The notes under the pieces were generated by a model. The model was not told the origin of the DNA and searched no databases. It saw only the letters and a program-made list of their open reading frames with translations. Shown here in pieces: positions 1 to 6,893 of a DNA stretch of 7,747 nucleotides. This DNA comes from Anaerolineae bacterium (GTDB lineage: Bacteria; Chloroflexota; Anaerolineae; Aggregatilineales; Phototrophicaceae). The translations under genes and the position numbers were made by a program. The DNA lies in the NCBI GenBank assembly GCA_028284565.1, contig JANQRM010000509.1, positions 1 to 7,747 of the forward strand, in the 5' to 3' direction. Every line of letters starts with the position of its first letter. Position 1 is the first letter of the stretch.

Positions 1-74
1 TGGGCTTTCTGGAGGATACAGTCCGCTTGACTGCTCTGTTTACCAACGACTTTTTGCCTACATCCGATCAATAA
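1..74 (+). CDS. C-terminal end of a probable ABC substrate-binding protein (NMT1/THI5-like), partial
   Basis: Only the last 23 codons are inside the window, in the frame starting at base 3 and ending with TAA at 72-74. The tail contains the string ALFTNDFLP. This resembles the C-terminal end of NMT1/THI5/SsuA-type periplasmic binding proteins, which often finish with a similar FTNEFLP segment. The following ABC ATPase starts inside this stop codon (TAATG), so the two are co-translated. If the assignment holds, the protein would capture a small substrate outside the membrane, such as a thiamine pyrimidine precursor, a sulfonate or nitrate, and deliver it to the permease. The fragment is too short to fix the substrate. 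The assignment is inferred from the tail motif and from the gene order. Confidence 0.6.
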   Translation, partial: GFLEDTVRLTALFTNDFLPTSDQ

Positions 75-829
75 TGCAAATACAAGTCAATAATGTATCT
101 GTAGATTACACATCGCCGGAGGGGGGGATTCTTCCGGCGTTGGATTCTGTCACGTGTCGTATTGAATCTGGCGAATTCGTATGTGTCTTGGGTCCCAGTG
201 GCTGTGGGAAAAGTACATTGATTCGGGTTATTGCAGGCTTGCAACCCCCGACCACAGGTACTGTTCATCTGAATAATCATCTCGTCAATGAACCAACTAG
301 CCAAGTCGGTTTGATGTTCCAAGATGCCAACCTCATGCCATGGCGCACAGTTCAAGAAAATATTGCATTACCACTTGAACTAGCTGGTGTATTGAAAAAG
401 GCACGTTTTCAAGCTGTTGAGAAATTGCTTCCCGTACTTGAACTAGAAGATTTTCCGCGTGCCTATCCCGGTGAATTATCGGGTGGAATGGCACAACGAG
501 TCGCTTTAGGGCGAGTCCTAATTCAAGAGCCACAAATCTTATTGCTTGACGAACCCTTCGGCGCGTTGGATGCTCTGACCCGCGAACATATCAGCATGGA
601 CTTATTGCGGATATGGTCTCATTCGCAACAAACTGTTCTCATGGTCACTCATAGCATTCATGAAGCTGTGTTGTTATCGGATAGAGTGCTTGTTATGAGT
701 CAGCGTCCCGGTACAATGATTGCGGATATACCCATAGATTTACCTCGTCCGAGACAACTCGAAATGGTCTATACGGATAACTTCGCCAAACTCGCTAAAC
801 AAGCCCGACAAGCAATTGACAATACGTGA
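74..829 (+). CDS. ABC transporter ATP-binding protein, NitT/TauT (SsuB/TauB/ThiZ-like) family
   Basis: Cytoplasmic ATPase subunit of an importer, 251 residues, the usual length for this family. All ABC motifs are present: Walker A GPSGCGKST at residues 40-48, Q-loop Q83 in MFQDANLMPW, signature LSGGMAQR at 135-142, Walker B ILLLDEPF at 155-162, D-loop ALD at 164-166, and switch H193 in VTH. The stretch after the Q-loop (LMPW followed by TVQENIALPLEL) and the RPG segment near residue 211 are typical of the nitrate/sulfonate/taurine group. The ATG overlaps the stop codon of the upstream binding-protein gene, and no Shine-Dalgarno sequence is visible, which suggests translational coupling. The frame is open to the window edge, but the ATG gives a normal family N-terminus. 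No permease gene follows, so it should lie upstream, outside the window. The substrate (thiamine precursor, sulfonate, taurine or nitrate) cannot be decided from the ATPase alone. Confidence 0.93.
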   Translation: MQIQVNNVSVDYTSPEGGILPALDSVTCRIESGEFVCVLGPSGCGKSTLIRVIAGLQPPTTGTVHLNNHLVNEPTSQVGLMFQDANLMPWRTVQENIALPLELAGVLKKARFQAVEKLLPVLELEDFPRAYPGELSGGMAQRVALGRVLIQEPQILLLDEPFGALDALTREHISMDLLRIWSHSQQTVLMVTHSIHEAVLLSDRVLVMSQRPGTMIADIPIDLPRPRQLEMVYTDNFAKLAKQARQAIDNT

Positions 830-830
830 C

Positions 831-1622
831 CTACTCTAAACGCTCGATAACCCATTGCGCGTCATCTGGAGACATCAGATGATTTGGGATACATGAGCGT
901 TGAATGGTCAACAAAACTTGGGTTGGGTCACAACCATAAATCCCAGATGCCCATGCCGGATTCGCCTCGACTATTTCCCAGCTTTGTCCTTTTACTTTGC
1001 CAATGTCAAGAACAAATGCAGGAGGACATTTCACTTTAGAATCATTCAAGACATCTTCACAGAAACTTTTCGCATGAGACCATTCGTCATTAGAAGCAAT
1101 CCATTCTCCCTCAGCATTTTCGACAAGTTCACCATTCCTTACATAGGGAGATAAGGTCATCAACTCGTTATCTTTAATAAAACAACGAAATTCTATGTCC
1201 CATTCAACAATATCCGATACCAGAACCAGAGTATCATCGGGCTGACTGTCTTTATCAGGCAGTTGCTCAAAAGAATCATAGACCTTTGCTTGAAACAGTT
1301 TCCCATCTGCAGGTTTGATGAATGCAGGTTTCTTAAATTGACGTACTTCACCGAGTGACACAAACGATACGTTGCGATGAAGATAGTTAACAGGAAGATG
1401 AGTTAACCAATTCAATGATGGTTCAATTAACGCAATGCCAAGTCGCTCAGCTACTACACTGACAAATAAGCCTTCCCCATATATCACAACATCATCAACT
1501 TGCAACCAATCCGGCAGATGATACGAATTGAGCCGTTCAGTTTTCCAACCTAAAGCCAGTGCCGACCGCCATAGTGCTGTCGAATCAGGTGTATAACGAG
1601 GAGATAATATCAATGTTGGCAA
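831..1622 (-). CDS. ATP-grasp protein of the R2K clade (putative peptide/protein ligase)
   Basis: 263 residues with the layout of the R2K ATP-grasp clade (relatives of CDC123). There is a weakly conserved N-terminal pre-ATP-grasp region (about 1-90), then FIKPADGK at 101-108 with a likely nucleotide-binding Lys. The segment EWDIEFRCFI follows at 140-149 with an Arg, then VLDIG at 204-208 and WEIVEANPAWASGIYG at 215-230, where the Glu and Asn are likely Mg-ATP ligands. Known ATP-grasp enzymes join a carboxylate to an amine through an acyl phosphate; R2K members are predicted to modify peptides or proteins, but the substrate here is unknown. The start is TTG at 1622-1620, preceded on the - strand by AGAGG with 8 bases of spacing; no ATG fits. 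The Shine-Dalgarno lies inside the end of the zinc-ribbon gene and the genes are 3 bases apart, so coupled translation is likely. The stop is one base from the ABC ATPase stop on the other strand. Confidence 0.85.
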   Translation of the reverse strand: MPTLILSPRYTPDSTALWRSALALGWKTERLNSYHLPDWLQVDDVVIYGEGLFVSVVAERLGIALIEPSLNWLTHLPVNYLHRNVSFVSLGEVRQFKKPAFIKPADGKLFQAKVYDSFEQLPDKDSQPDDTLVLVSDIVEWDIEFRCFIKDNELMTLSPYVRNGELVENAEGEWIASNDEWSHAKSFCEDVLNDSKVKCPPAFVLDIGKVKGQSWEIVEANPAWASGIYGCDPTQVLLTIQRSCIPNHLMSPDDAQWVIERLE

Positions 1623-1625
1623 ATG

Positions 1626-1808
1626 TTATTCCTCTATAGATTGCCATGTCGTCATATCTTCACAATAATCGCAAATCTCTGGCGGTTCGTCCCCACGGTT
1701 CACAAAGACTTGCTGACCACAATTAAGGCAAGCCCATCGATCGATATCTATGCGTTTTGTGTTCTGAAGAGTTTCCGACGACGGTTCATCAGGTGGCGGG
1801 ACTTGCAT
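1626..1808 (-). CDS. Small four-cysteine zinc-ribbon protein, rubredoxin/rubrerythrin-like
   Basis: A 60-residue protein with a Pro/Glu-rich head (PPPDEPSSE) and one metal-binding knuckle pair. Cysteines sit at 27, 30, 46 and 49 (CLNC ... CDYC), with a Trp before the first pair (RWACLNCG), EPPEIC before the second and a Trp after it (MTTW). This pattern resembles the rubredoxin-like domain of rubrerythrins, so it should bind one Zn or Fe ion. The frame is open further upstream, to 1889. The chosen ATG at 1808-1806 has AAGGG six bases ahead on the - strand; an adjacent ATG at 1811 is too close to it. The gene overlaps the 3' end of the kinase gene by 20 bases and is followed 3 bases later by the ATP-grasp gene. 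Its role is unknown; being a substrate or adaptor of the ligase is only an inference from context. Confidence 0.72.
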   Translation of the reverse strand: MQVPPPDEPSSETLQNTKRIDIDRWACLNCGQQVFVNRGDEPPEICDYCEDMTTWQSIEE

Positions 1809-3423
1809 CATGCGCCCTTGCCAACGGGAGTGTAAGCCCAAAGGTACTTCCCTTACCGACTTGGCTACGTACATAGACCGTTCCACCATGCGCTTCTGCG
1901 ACTGACTTGACGATTGCCAAACCTAAGCCACTACCACGCACCGCATCCGTCTCATTCACCCGATAGAACCGCTCAAACAAGCGGGCTTGTGCCGCCGCAG
2001 AAATTCCCGGCCCATTATCTACAACGTCGATATGAAGCATCGAGTCATGCACATAGAGCTTGAGTTCGATATGTCCTTCTAGCCCAACATATTTCCGCGC
2101 ATTGTCTAAGAAATTTTGAATCGAGCGCGAGACCCATCCGCTATCCATTTCAACATATTTTGGTACATCTTCTGCAATGGTCATCTTAAAGGTGAGCTTC
2201 TTATCCGCGAGTAAGGTTTGCAGACTGGCACATAACTCGTCACAGATTTCCCGAATATCGGCTTCTGCCAGATGAAAACCGTACCCACTTTCGATTTGTT
2301 CGATTTTGAGGAGGTCGTCGATTAGTTTTTGTAAACGGTCAATCCCAGTATATGCCATATCGATGACTTCACGGATGTCTTCACTTTTTTGTTCGATGAG
2401 TTTATCTAGCATCGTGATTGAGCTTTGTGTGACCGTCAGGGGATTCCGCATATCATGTGCCGCCGCTTGGATAAATTGAGCGCGGGCAATTTCAGCTTCC
2501 CGAATATGCGTCACATCTTGCAAAACAATTACCCAACCATCGGCAACCAGCTCTTGTTCTACTTGACTTTCGACCTGAACAGATGAAACCAAGACGGCTA
2601 TGACCCGTTCATTTTCGAGAGTCACTTGGAAAATTTCATGCTCATGTTGCTGTTTATCTGGCAAGGTAAGAATCAGTTGGTCACGAATGCGCGTCGGTAT
2701 ATTCGCTTCTCGTAGAGGGCTACCTATTAAGTCGTCAGCTTTAATATCCAGTAGGCGTTCTGCCGCATGGTTTACAAGGCTAATTCGACTCGCTTTATCC
2801 GTCGCAATAATGCCATCTGCAGTTGAATCAATTATTGCATCAAGACGTGTCTCTTGTTCCACATGCCCTTCATATAATCTGGCATTATCTATTGCTACCC
2901 CGACCGTATCCGCTATCGCTTGCAAAACTTCTGCAAACTCAGGGTCGAATTGATTGGGAAGATGGCTCATCACGCTTAAAATACCGACAATCTCCGTGCG
3001 TGCATGCATAGGAGCCATAGCAATAGAACGGAAATGTTCGTCACGAAAACTCGGAACGGCAAACTGTTCTTTATCATCCAAGTTGTTATTAATCAGCACT
3101 TGGTCAGCTTGAAGCATCTTGCCAGACATGCCTTTATAAAGTGGGATTCTCATCGGATTGGAGACAACAAAATCTTGAACCCAACCTTTCTGCGCGCGGA
3201 GAACCAATTCATTAGCCTCTTTATCAATAATGCTGATGCCTGCCGCTTCTGCCCCAGTTGCACTCGTCACTGATTCTAATGCTGTTTCTAGAGTTTCATC
3301 CAAATTCAACGACAACCCGACCATTGCCGCCACTGCATTTATCGCAGAAATTTGATCGACCCGTCGTTTCACTTCACGAGTCAGGATTTGGTTTTGTAAT
3401 AAAAGATTAGCTAACTCTGTCAT
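1789..3423 (-). CDS. Sensor histidine kinase with GAF and PAS domains (orphan)
   Basis: Soluble histidine kinase of 544 residues from the chosen ATG; no membrane segment is visible, so sensing is probably cytoplasmic. In order: a short helical head with coiled-coil character (about 1-30), a GAF domain (about 40-185), a PAS domain (about 190-313, with DSTADGIIATD), and a HisKA domain with H323 in AAAHDMRNPLT. A HATPase_c domain follows, with N-box QNFLDNARKY at 436-445, G1 box DNGPGI at 469-474, F-box LFERFYR at 482-488 and G2 box GSGLGLAIVK at 497-506. All catalytic motifs look intact. A GTG start at 3459 would add 12 residues that do not look conserved; neither start has a strong Shine-Dalgarno sequence, so the start is uncertain. 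No response regulator lies nearby, so its partner must be elsewhere. The last 20 bases overlap the zinc-ribbon gene, tying the kinase to the downstream ATP-grasp gene. Confidence 0.9.
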   Translation of the reverse strand: MTELANLLLQNQILTREVKRRVDQISAINAVAAMVGLSLNLDETLETALESVTSATGAEAAGISIIDKEANELVLRAQKGWVQDFVVSNPMRIPLYKGMSGKMLQADQVLINNNLDDKEQFAVPSFRDEHFRSIAMAPMHARTEIVGILSVMSHLPNQFDPEFAEVLQAIADTVGVAIDNARLYEGHVEQETRLDAIIDSTADGIIATDKASRISLVNHAAERLLDIKADDLIGSPLREANIPTRIRDQLILTLPDKQQHEHEIFQVTLENERVIAVLVSSVQVESQVEQELVADGWVIVLQDVTHIREAEIARAQFIQAAAHDMRNPLTVTQSSITMLDKLIEQKSEDIREVIDMAYTGIDRLQKLIDDLLKIEQIESGYGFHLAEADIREICDELCASLQTLLADKKLTFKMTIAEDVPKYVEMDSGWVSRSIQNFLDNARKYVGLEGHIELKLYVHDSMLHIDVVDNGPGISAAAQARLFERFYRVNETDAVRGSGLGLAIVKSVAEAHGGTVYVRSQVGKGSTFGLTLPLARAHDASPAT

Positions 3424-3586
3424 TCCAGCACCATCACATCTTTCGCCAACACGTATCACATTGGCTCACCATCACAAAAGAATTGAATTGGTTGTTGATT
3501 TTCTAATTCCAGTAACAGAAAACAAACGATTCTTAACAAGATAATGCCACTAAATCCGATTTATCGCAACACATGACAACTTAGTG

Positions 3587-3592
3587 TATAGT
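3587..3592 (+). promoter_or_regulatory. Possible -10 element for the aminotransferase gene
   Basis: TATAGT matches the sigma-70 -10 consensus at five of six positions and lies 48 bases before the ATG at 3641. No convincing -35 box sits at 16-18 bases upstream; ATGACA at 3573-3578 resembles one but is only 8 bases away. The kinase and aminotransferase genes diverge here, so the roughly 180-bp gap (about 3460-3640) must hold promoters for both strands. I could not identify a clear one for the kinase. Confidence 0.25.
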
Positions 3593-3640
3593 AATCCGAC
3601 TCGCTGTCACAGGTTCAAAGCCAACATAGATTGCAACATC

Positions 3641-4900
3641 ATGACCACATTCCACGCGGAACACATTCGTTCACAATTTCCATCTTTGTCCCGAAAAGCG
3701 GATGACGGAACGCCCATCATTTATCTCGATAATCCAGCAGGTACACAAGTCCCGCAAGTCGTGATAGATGCAGTACAAGACTATTATCAGACGATGAATG
3801 CCAATGCCGGAGGCTATTTCGCTACCAGCCAAGATACTGATGCGATGGTCGAGTCAGTCCGCGAGAAAATGGCAGATTTTCTGAATGCTCCATCCTCCCA
3901 AGAAATCGTCTTTGGCCCCAATATGACGACACTCAACTTCAGCTTAAGTCGGGCAATCGGCAAGATTCTCAGTGCAGGCGATCAAATCATACTCACCAAG
4001 ATGGATCATGATGCCAATATCGCGCCGTGGTTGGCAATTGCCGATGATTATGACCTCACAATCAAATGGGTCGATATTATCGAAGAAGACTGCACCCTTG
4101 ACCTCAACAGCTTTGAATCTGCGCTAACAGACCGTACCAAAGTCGTTGCCACCGTCCATGCCTCGAATGCCGTCGGGACGATCAATCCCATTCAGCAAAT
4201 TGGTGCGATGGCACATGCCGCTGGAGCCTATTTTGTGGTGGATGCCGTCCAAAGCGCACCCCATATCCCGATTGATGTTCAAGCCATCGGGTGCGATTTC
4301 TTGCTCTGTTCGGCTTACAAATTCTTTGGACCGCACATCGGCATTCTATGGGGTAAGTTCGACTTACTCGAACAACTCCCAGCGTATAAAGTGCGTCCAG
4401 CAAAGGATATAACACCCCATCGTTGGGAAACCGGCACCCAGAGTTTTGAGACGATCAACGCTGTTGGCTCTGCAATTGACTATCTCGCAAAAATTGGTTT
4501 AAATTATGGTGTAGGAGAATTTGACCATTTCATTGGTAATCGCCTCAATCTCAAATGGGGAATGACCGCAATTGTACACTATGAGCAAAAGCTCATTGAG
4601 CAGTTAATCGATGGTTTACAGTCGATCCCATCCGTTTCGATTGCCGGTATCATTGACCCAGACCGTTACTATCTGCGTGTTCCGACGGTTGCTTTCGTGA
4701 TGGAAAACCATACAGCTGATGAAATCGCACAACACCTTGCCAACAATCACATCTACGTGTGGAGTGGGAACTACTACGCTCTCGAAATTATGGACCGCCT
4801 AGGACATGCCGAACATGGCATGGTGCGTGTCGGCATCGCCCATTACAACACCGAAGCCGAAATTCAACGCTTGCTCAATGTTCTCTCCGAACTAATCTAG
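3641..4900 (+). CDS. PLP-dependent class V aminotransferase, cysteine-desulfurase-like (VC1184-type)
   Basis: 419 residues with the fold-type I class V aminotransferase pattern: YLDNPAGTQVP near the N-terminus, DHDAN at 122-126 (the His that stacks on PLP), VDAVQSAPH at 200-208 (Asp contacts the pyridine nitrogen), CSAYKFFGPHIG at 223-234 with the Schiff-base Lys at 227, and ETGTQ at 263-267. The C-terminal VWSGNYYALEIMDRLG aligns with the active-site loop of SufS-type desulfurases, but the catalytic Cys is replaced by Tyr (about residue 379). This fits the VC1184 subfamily, whose substrate is not established; it is probably not a classical sulfur donor for Fe-S clusters. A GTG at 3584 would add 19 residues that do not look family-like, so ATG 3641 is preferred even though no Shine-Dalgarno is seen. 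It diverges from the kinase operon and is probably transcribed alone. Confidence 0.9.
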   Translation: MTTFHAEHIRSQFPSLSRKADDGTPIIYLDNPAGTQVPQVVIDAVQDYYQTMNANAGGYFATSQDTDAMVESVREKMADFLNAPSSQEIVFGPNMTTLNFSLSRAIGKILSAGDQIILTKMDHDANIAPWLAIADDYDLTIKWVDIIEEDCTLDLNSFESALTDRTKVVATVHASNAVGTINPIQQIGAMAHAAGAYFVVDAVQSAPHIPIDVQAIGCDFLLCSAYKFFGPHIGILWGKFDLLEQLPAYKVRPAKDITPHRWETGTQSFETINAVGSAIDYLAKIGLNYGVGEFDHFIGNRLNLKWGMTAIVHYEQKLIEQLIDGLQSIPSVSIAGIIDPDRYYLRVPTVAFVMENHTADEIAQHLANNHIYVWSGNYYALEIMDRLGHAEHGMVRVGIAHYNTEAEIQRLLNVLSELI

Positions 4901-4906
4901 GATATG

Positions 4907-4933
4907 GCGAAACAATTCGCAAAAACATTTGCG
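4907..4933 (+). terminator. Two overlapping short hairpins after the aminotransferase gene
   Basis: Hairpin A pairs 4907-4911 (GCGAA) with 4916-4920 (TTCGC) around an ACAA loop. Hairpin B pairs 4918-4923 (CGCAAA) with 4928-4933 (TTTGCG) around an AACA loop. They share bases 4918-4920, so only one can form fully at a time. No strong T-run follows, so efficient intrinsic termination is doubtful. Confidence 0.3.
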
Positions 4934-4981
4934 TAATTTAGAGAGAAATTACTTTGATTCCATCGTGAGGAGAGATTGTTT

Positions 4982-5203
4982 ATGCTTCGTGTAAATTGGG
5001 AACAATTCGGATTTCCTGACTTAGCTGATTGGTTACAAAACCTTGAATCTGAAAAACCGAAGTTATCGGGTTTAGCTAAGATAGAAAATGAAATCGTTCG
5101 AGGGAATACAAATTGGGAAGAGTTTGATGAAAGGGCAGGTGAATTACTAAACTCAATCTTGGCTACCGATATTCACATTCTTCTTAATTCCCTATCTGAT
5201 TGA
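4982..5203 (+). CDS. Unknown protein, N-terminal fragment (head of a frameshifted gene)
   Basis: Reads as 73 residues from ATG 4982, which has a good Shine-Dalgarno sequence (GAGGAGAG at 4967-4974, 7 bases before the ATG). A TTG at 4976 is too close to that site. The fragment is acidic and probably helical (DLADWLQNLE, NWEEFDERAGELLNSIL), with no cysteine and no recognised motif. After about ILATDIHI the reading in this frame soon ends at TGA 5201-5203. The overlapping frame, open from 5151, continues smoothly with a hydrophobic helix (FLIPYLIEILQ) into the next piece. I therefore take this as the front part of one gene broken by a one-base insertion or two-base deletion between about 5165 and 5200. 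GC is about 37 percent in sampled 60-base lines, below the neighbours. I do not recognise the family. Confidence 0.6.
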   Translation: MLRVNWEQFGFPDLADWLQNLESEKPKLSGLAKIENEIVRGNTNWEEFDERAGELLNSILATDIHILLNSLSD

Positions 5204-5243
5204 AATACTTCAAAGAGGAAACAGGAAGCTTTATCCGGGCATA

Positions 5244-5792
5244 TTGTGGGTTCTCGAACTCATGGCAGATTATGTGCATTTTGAACCTATCGACGAATCT
5301 GTATATCCAAAAGCACTCAAAATACATGACATTATATGGGGAGGCTTCAGAACTTACTTGTCCATTCTGTCAGACTCCAATGACCCCATCTTAATAAATA
5401 CCATTGGTCTCCTCACCAAATATCCTGAATATTCCCGTTACGTTTTCCCGCTTATTTTGACAAAGCTAAAAGAGATCGAAACTGATGAAGCATTATGTGA
5501 CCCTCTATGGACTGCACATGAACTGTCTCATTCGTTAAACGACGAATTGGTGACATCTTTTACCGAATTCTTAACAGACTGTTTAAAATCTAATCGTATG
5601 AATCGGCTACGTGCCACAGTGTCAACTATATTGGTGGATATCCATGGTCAAGATGCCCTTGCTCAAGCAATTGTTATCACAAAGCAAATTGCTTCTGATG
5701 AATTTACGTCAGCAGGTCCTTCTTTACCATTCGGAAGAGCAGAGGTACGACTTATTCTTGAACGAGTTGGGATAGATAGAGAGGAGAAGTAA
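5244..5792 (+). CDS. Unknown helical repeat-like protein, C-terminal fragment (tail of a frameshifted gene)
   Basis: The open frame runs from 5151 to TAA 5790-5792, about 200 residues if read from the frame switch. As a separate gene it would have to start at TTG 5244 or ATG 5262, and neither has a usable Shine-Dalgarno sequence, which argues that it is the continuation of the upstream fragment. The protein is predicted all-helical, with recurring amphipathic helices (YLIEILQ, ILWVLELMADYV, VFPLILTKLKEIE, LVTSFTEFLTDCL, ARAEV-like end). This resembles HEAT/ARM-type solenoids and some small immunity-type proteins. That comparison is an impression of helix pattern, not a family match. No catalytic motif, signal peptide or membrane segment is evident. 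The joined product would be about 265 residues. GC is again 37-38 percent in sampled lines, suggesting a different origin from the flanking genes. Confidence 0.55.
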   Translation: MWVLELMADYVHFEPIDESVYPKALKIHDIIWGGFRTYLSILSDSNDPILINTIGLLTKYPEYSRYVFPLILTKLKEIETDEALCDPLWTAHELSHSLNDELVTSFTEFLTDCLKSNRMNRLRATVSTILVDIHGQDALAQAIVITKQIASDEFTSAGPSLPFGRAEVRLILERVGIDREEK

Positions 5793-5855
5793 TCGAACCA
5801 ATGATAGTGCAGAGGTAGCTTGTTTTCATCATAGGCAACAATTTCTGTATGGTGA

Positions 5856-5890
5856 CAGCATCAGTCCTCTAGTGTTCAGCCCTCAGTCCT
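5856..5890. repeat. Two imperfect direct copies of a CAGC-CAGTCCT element
   Basis: CAGC-AT-CAGTCCT at 5856-5868 and CAGC-CCT-CAGTCCT at 5877-5890, starting 21 bases apart. They lie in the 135-bp gap between the convergent helical-protein and peptidase genes, which otherwise shows no gene or clear hairpin. Confidence 0.45.
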
Positions 5891-5927
5891 TTTCTACTTT
5901 TCACTTTATCTACTAACAAACTTGTGC

Positions 5928-6893
5928 TTACTCATTCCATGCCCTTATTCCATGTAACGAAGTTGCATTCCGTATCCCATTCCAAATCGCCTGACTCACC
6001 GCCTCTGCTCCATATGCTCCAATCACAGTTGGATTCGCTTCAATCTCGCCTGTTGCCAACGCAAACATCGTATCCCCATCGAACATGGTATGTGCTGGTT
6101 TAATCGCCCTTGCAATGCCATCATGTGCCATTTGCGCTACTTTATTCACATGCGCTTTAGATAATCTTGCATTTGTTGCTACTACGCCAATCACTGTATT
6201 TTCTCGCGCAATTTTGGGTCGTCCTGTCATCCTCGCCATAGATTTCAAGGCATCCAACATCCCGACGAATTCATCACTGTCCGCCGAAACTCGCAACCCA
6301 GCTAATATCTCGCCCTGCTCATCAATCACATCCCCAACAGCATTGACTGCCACCAATGCTGTTACTGTCATGTCATCATCAATCCGAATACAAGCCGAAC
6401 CAATCCCCCCCTTTGTTGCATATTCATTACCCCTCATTCCTCCAATTCGAGCCCCTGTACCTGCACCAATAGTTCCTTGTTCTACAGGGTCATTAGATGC
6501 ATTCTCACAAGCCTGATACCCCATCTCTGCATCTGGTCTTATACCAACTTTTCCTACAGGCAAATCATATAAAATCGCCCCAGCAACAATAGGCACAATA
6601 AAGCCACCGCCGGACATATAGCCTTCTTTTTTCTCTTCTAAATAGCGAACAATCCCATCTGCAACCGCTAAGCCATATGCACTCCCGCCCGACAGGAAAA
6701 TTGCATTCACCTCTTCAACATGATTATGCGGTTGCAACAAATCGGTCTCTCTTGTTCCCGGCGCACCCCCTCGCACATCCACCCCACCCACGGTTTCTGG
6801 TGGACATAAAACAACTGTACAGCCCGTTGCCCCCTCTAAATTGGTGGCATGACCAACTCGGATGCCATTGATTGCTGTCATCGTTTCATTCAT
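5928..6893 (-). CDS. P1 family peptidase (DmpA/S58-type, self-processing Ntn-like aminopeptidase)
   Basis: 321 residues from ATG 6893. The P1/DmpA family (MEROPS S58, L-aminopeptidase/D-esterase type) makes a precursor that cleaves itself before a Ser or Thr, which then becomes the N-terminal nucleophile. Here the family N-terminus INGIRVGHAT, the DVRGGAPGTRETD segment (39-51), SGGSAYGLAVADG (68-80), GAGTGA (143-148) and the cleavage site KGGIG-SACIRI (Gly165/Ser166) are all present, as are VATNARLSK (238-246) and DGDTMFALATG (272-282). No signal peptide is seen, so it is probably cytoplasmic. The ATG at 6893 overlaps the stop of the upstream DUF2007 gene by 8 bases (ATGAATGA), suggesting translational coupling. 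ATGs at 6920, 6905, 6902 or 6881 are alternatives. The natural substrate cannot be read from sequence. Confidence 0.92.
   Translation of the reverse strand: MNETMTAINGIRVGHATNLEGATGCTVVLCPPETVGGVDVRGGAPGTRETDLLQPHNHVEEVNAIFLSGGSAYGLAVADGIVRYLEEKKEGYMSGGGFIVPIVAGAILYDLPVGKVGIRPDAEMGYQACENASNDPVEQGTIGAGTGARIGGMRGNEYATKGGIGSACIRIDDDMTVTALVAVNAVGDVIDEQGEILAGLRVSADSDEFVGMLDALKSMARMTGRPKIARENTVIGVVATNARLSKAHVNKVAQMAHDGIARAIKPAHTMFDGDTMFALATGEIEANPTVIGAYGAEAVSQAIWNGIRNATSLHGIRAWNE

Larger units (their letters stand above)
4982..5792 (+). pseudogene. Joined reading of the split helical-protein gene (frameshift near 5165-5200)
   Basis: The head frame (from 4982) and the tail frame (open from 5151 after a stop at 5148-5150) overlap over 5151-5203. 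Moving from head to tail needs the ribosome or the sequence to skip one base. The tail frame is protein-like well before any start codon (FLIPYLIEILQRGNRKLYPG). One original gene of about 265 codons with a single Shine-Dalgarno sequence is the simplest reading. Sequencing error, true decay and programmed frameshifting cannot be told apart here; no canonical slippery site is visible. Confidence 0.6.

Noticed and set aside
1809..1889. Extended N-terminus for the zinc-ribbon protein
   Set aside because: It would overlap the kinase by 101 bases; the ATG at 1808 has a well-placed AAGGG, and the extra residues look like frame shadow of the kinase C-terminus.
2600..2953. Open frame of 117 codons on the + strand inside the histidine kinase gene
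   Set aside because: It is antisense to the PAS/GAF coding region, with Ser/Arg-rich low-quality sequence and no family resemblance.
3641..4900. Functional Fe-S cysteine desulfurase (SufS/IscS)
   Set aside because: The catalytic Cys is absent from the active-site loop and there are no suf or isc partner genes nearby.
5190..5206. Programmed +1 frameshift in the split helical gene
   Set aside because: No canonical slippery codon before the TGA (as in the RF2 gene) and no stimulatory structure could be seen; a simple indel explains the data better.
6085..6516. Open frame of 143 codons on the + strand inside the P1 peptidase gene
   Set aside because: It is a complement-strand shadow of a clearly conserved peptidase, its composition is Ala/Pro/Ser-rich, and it shows no domain.
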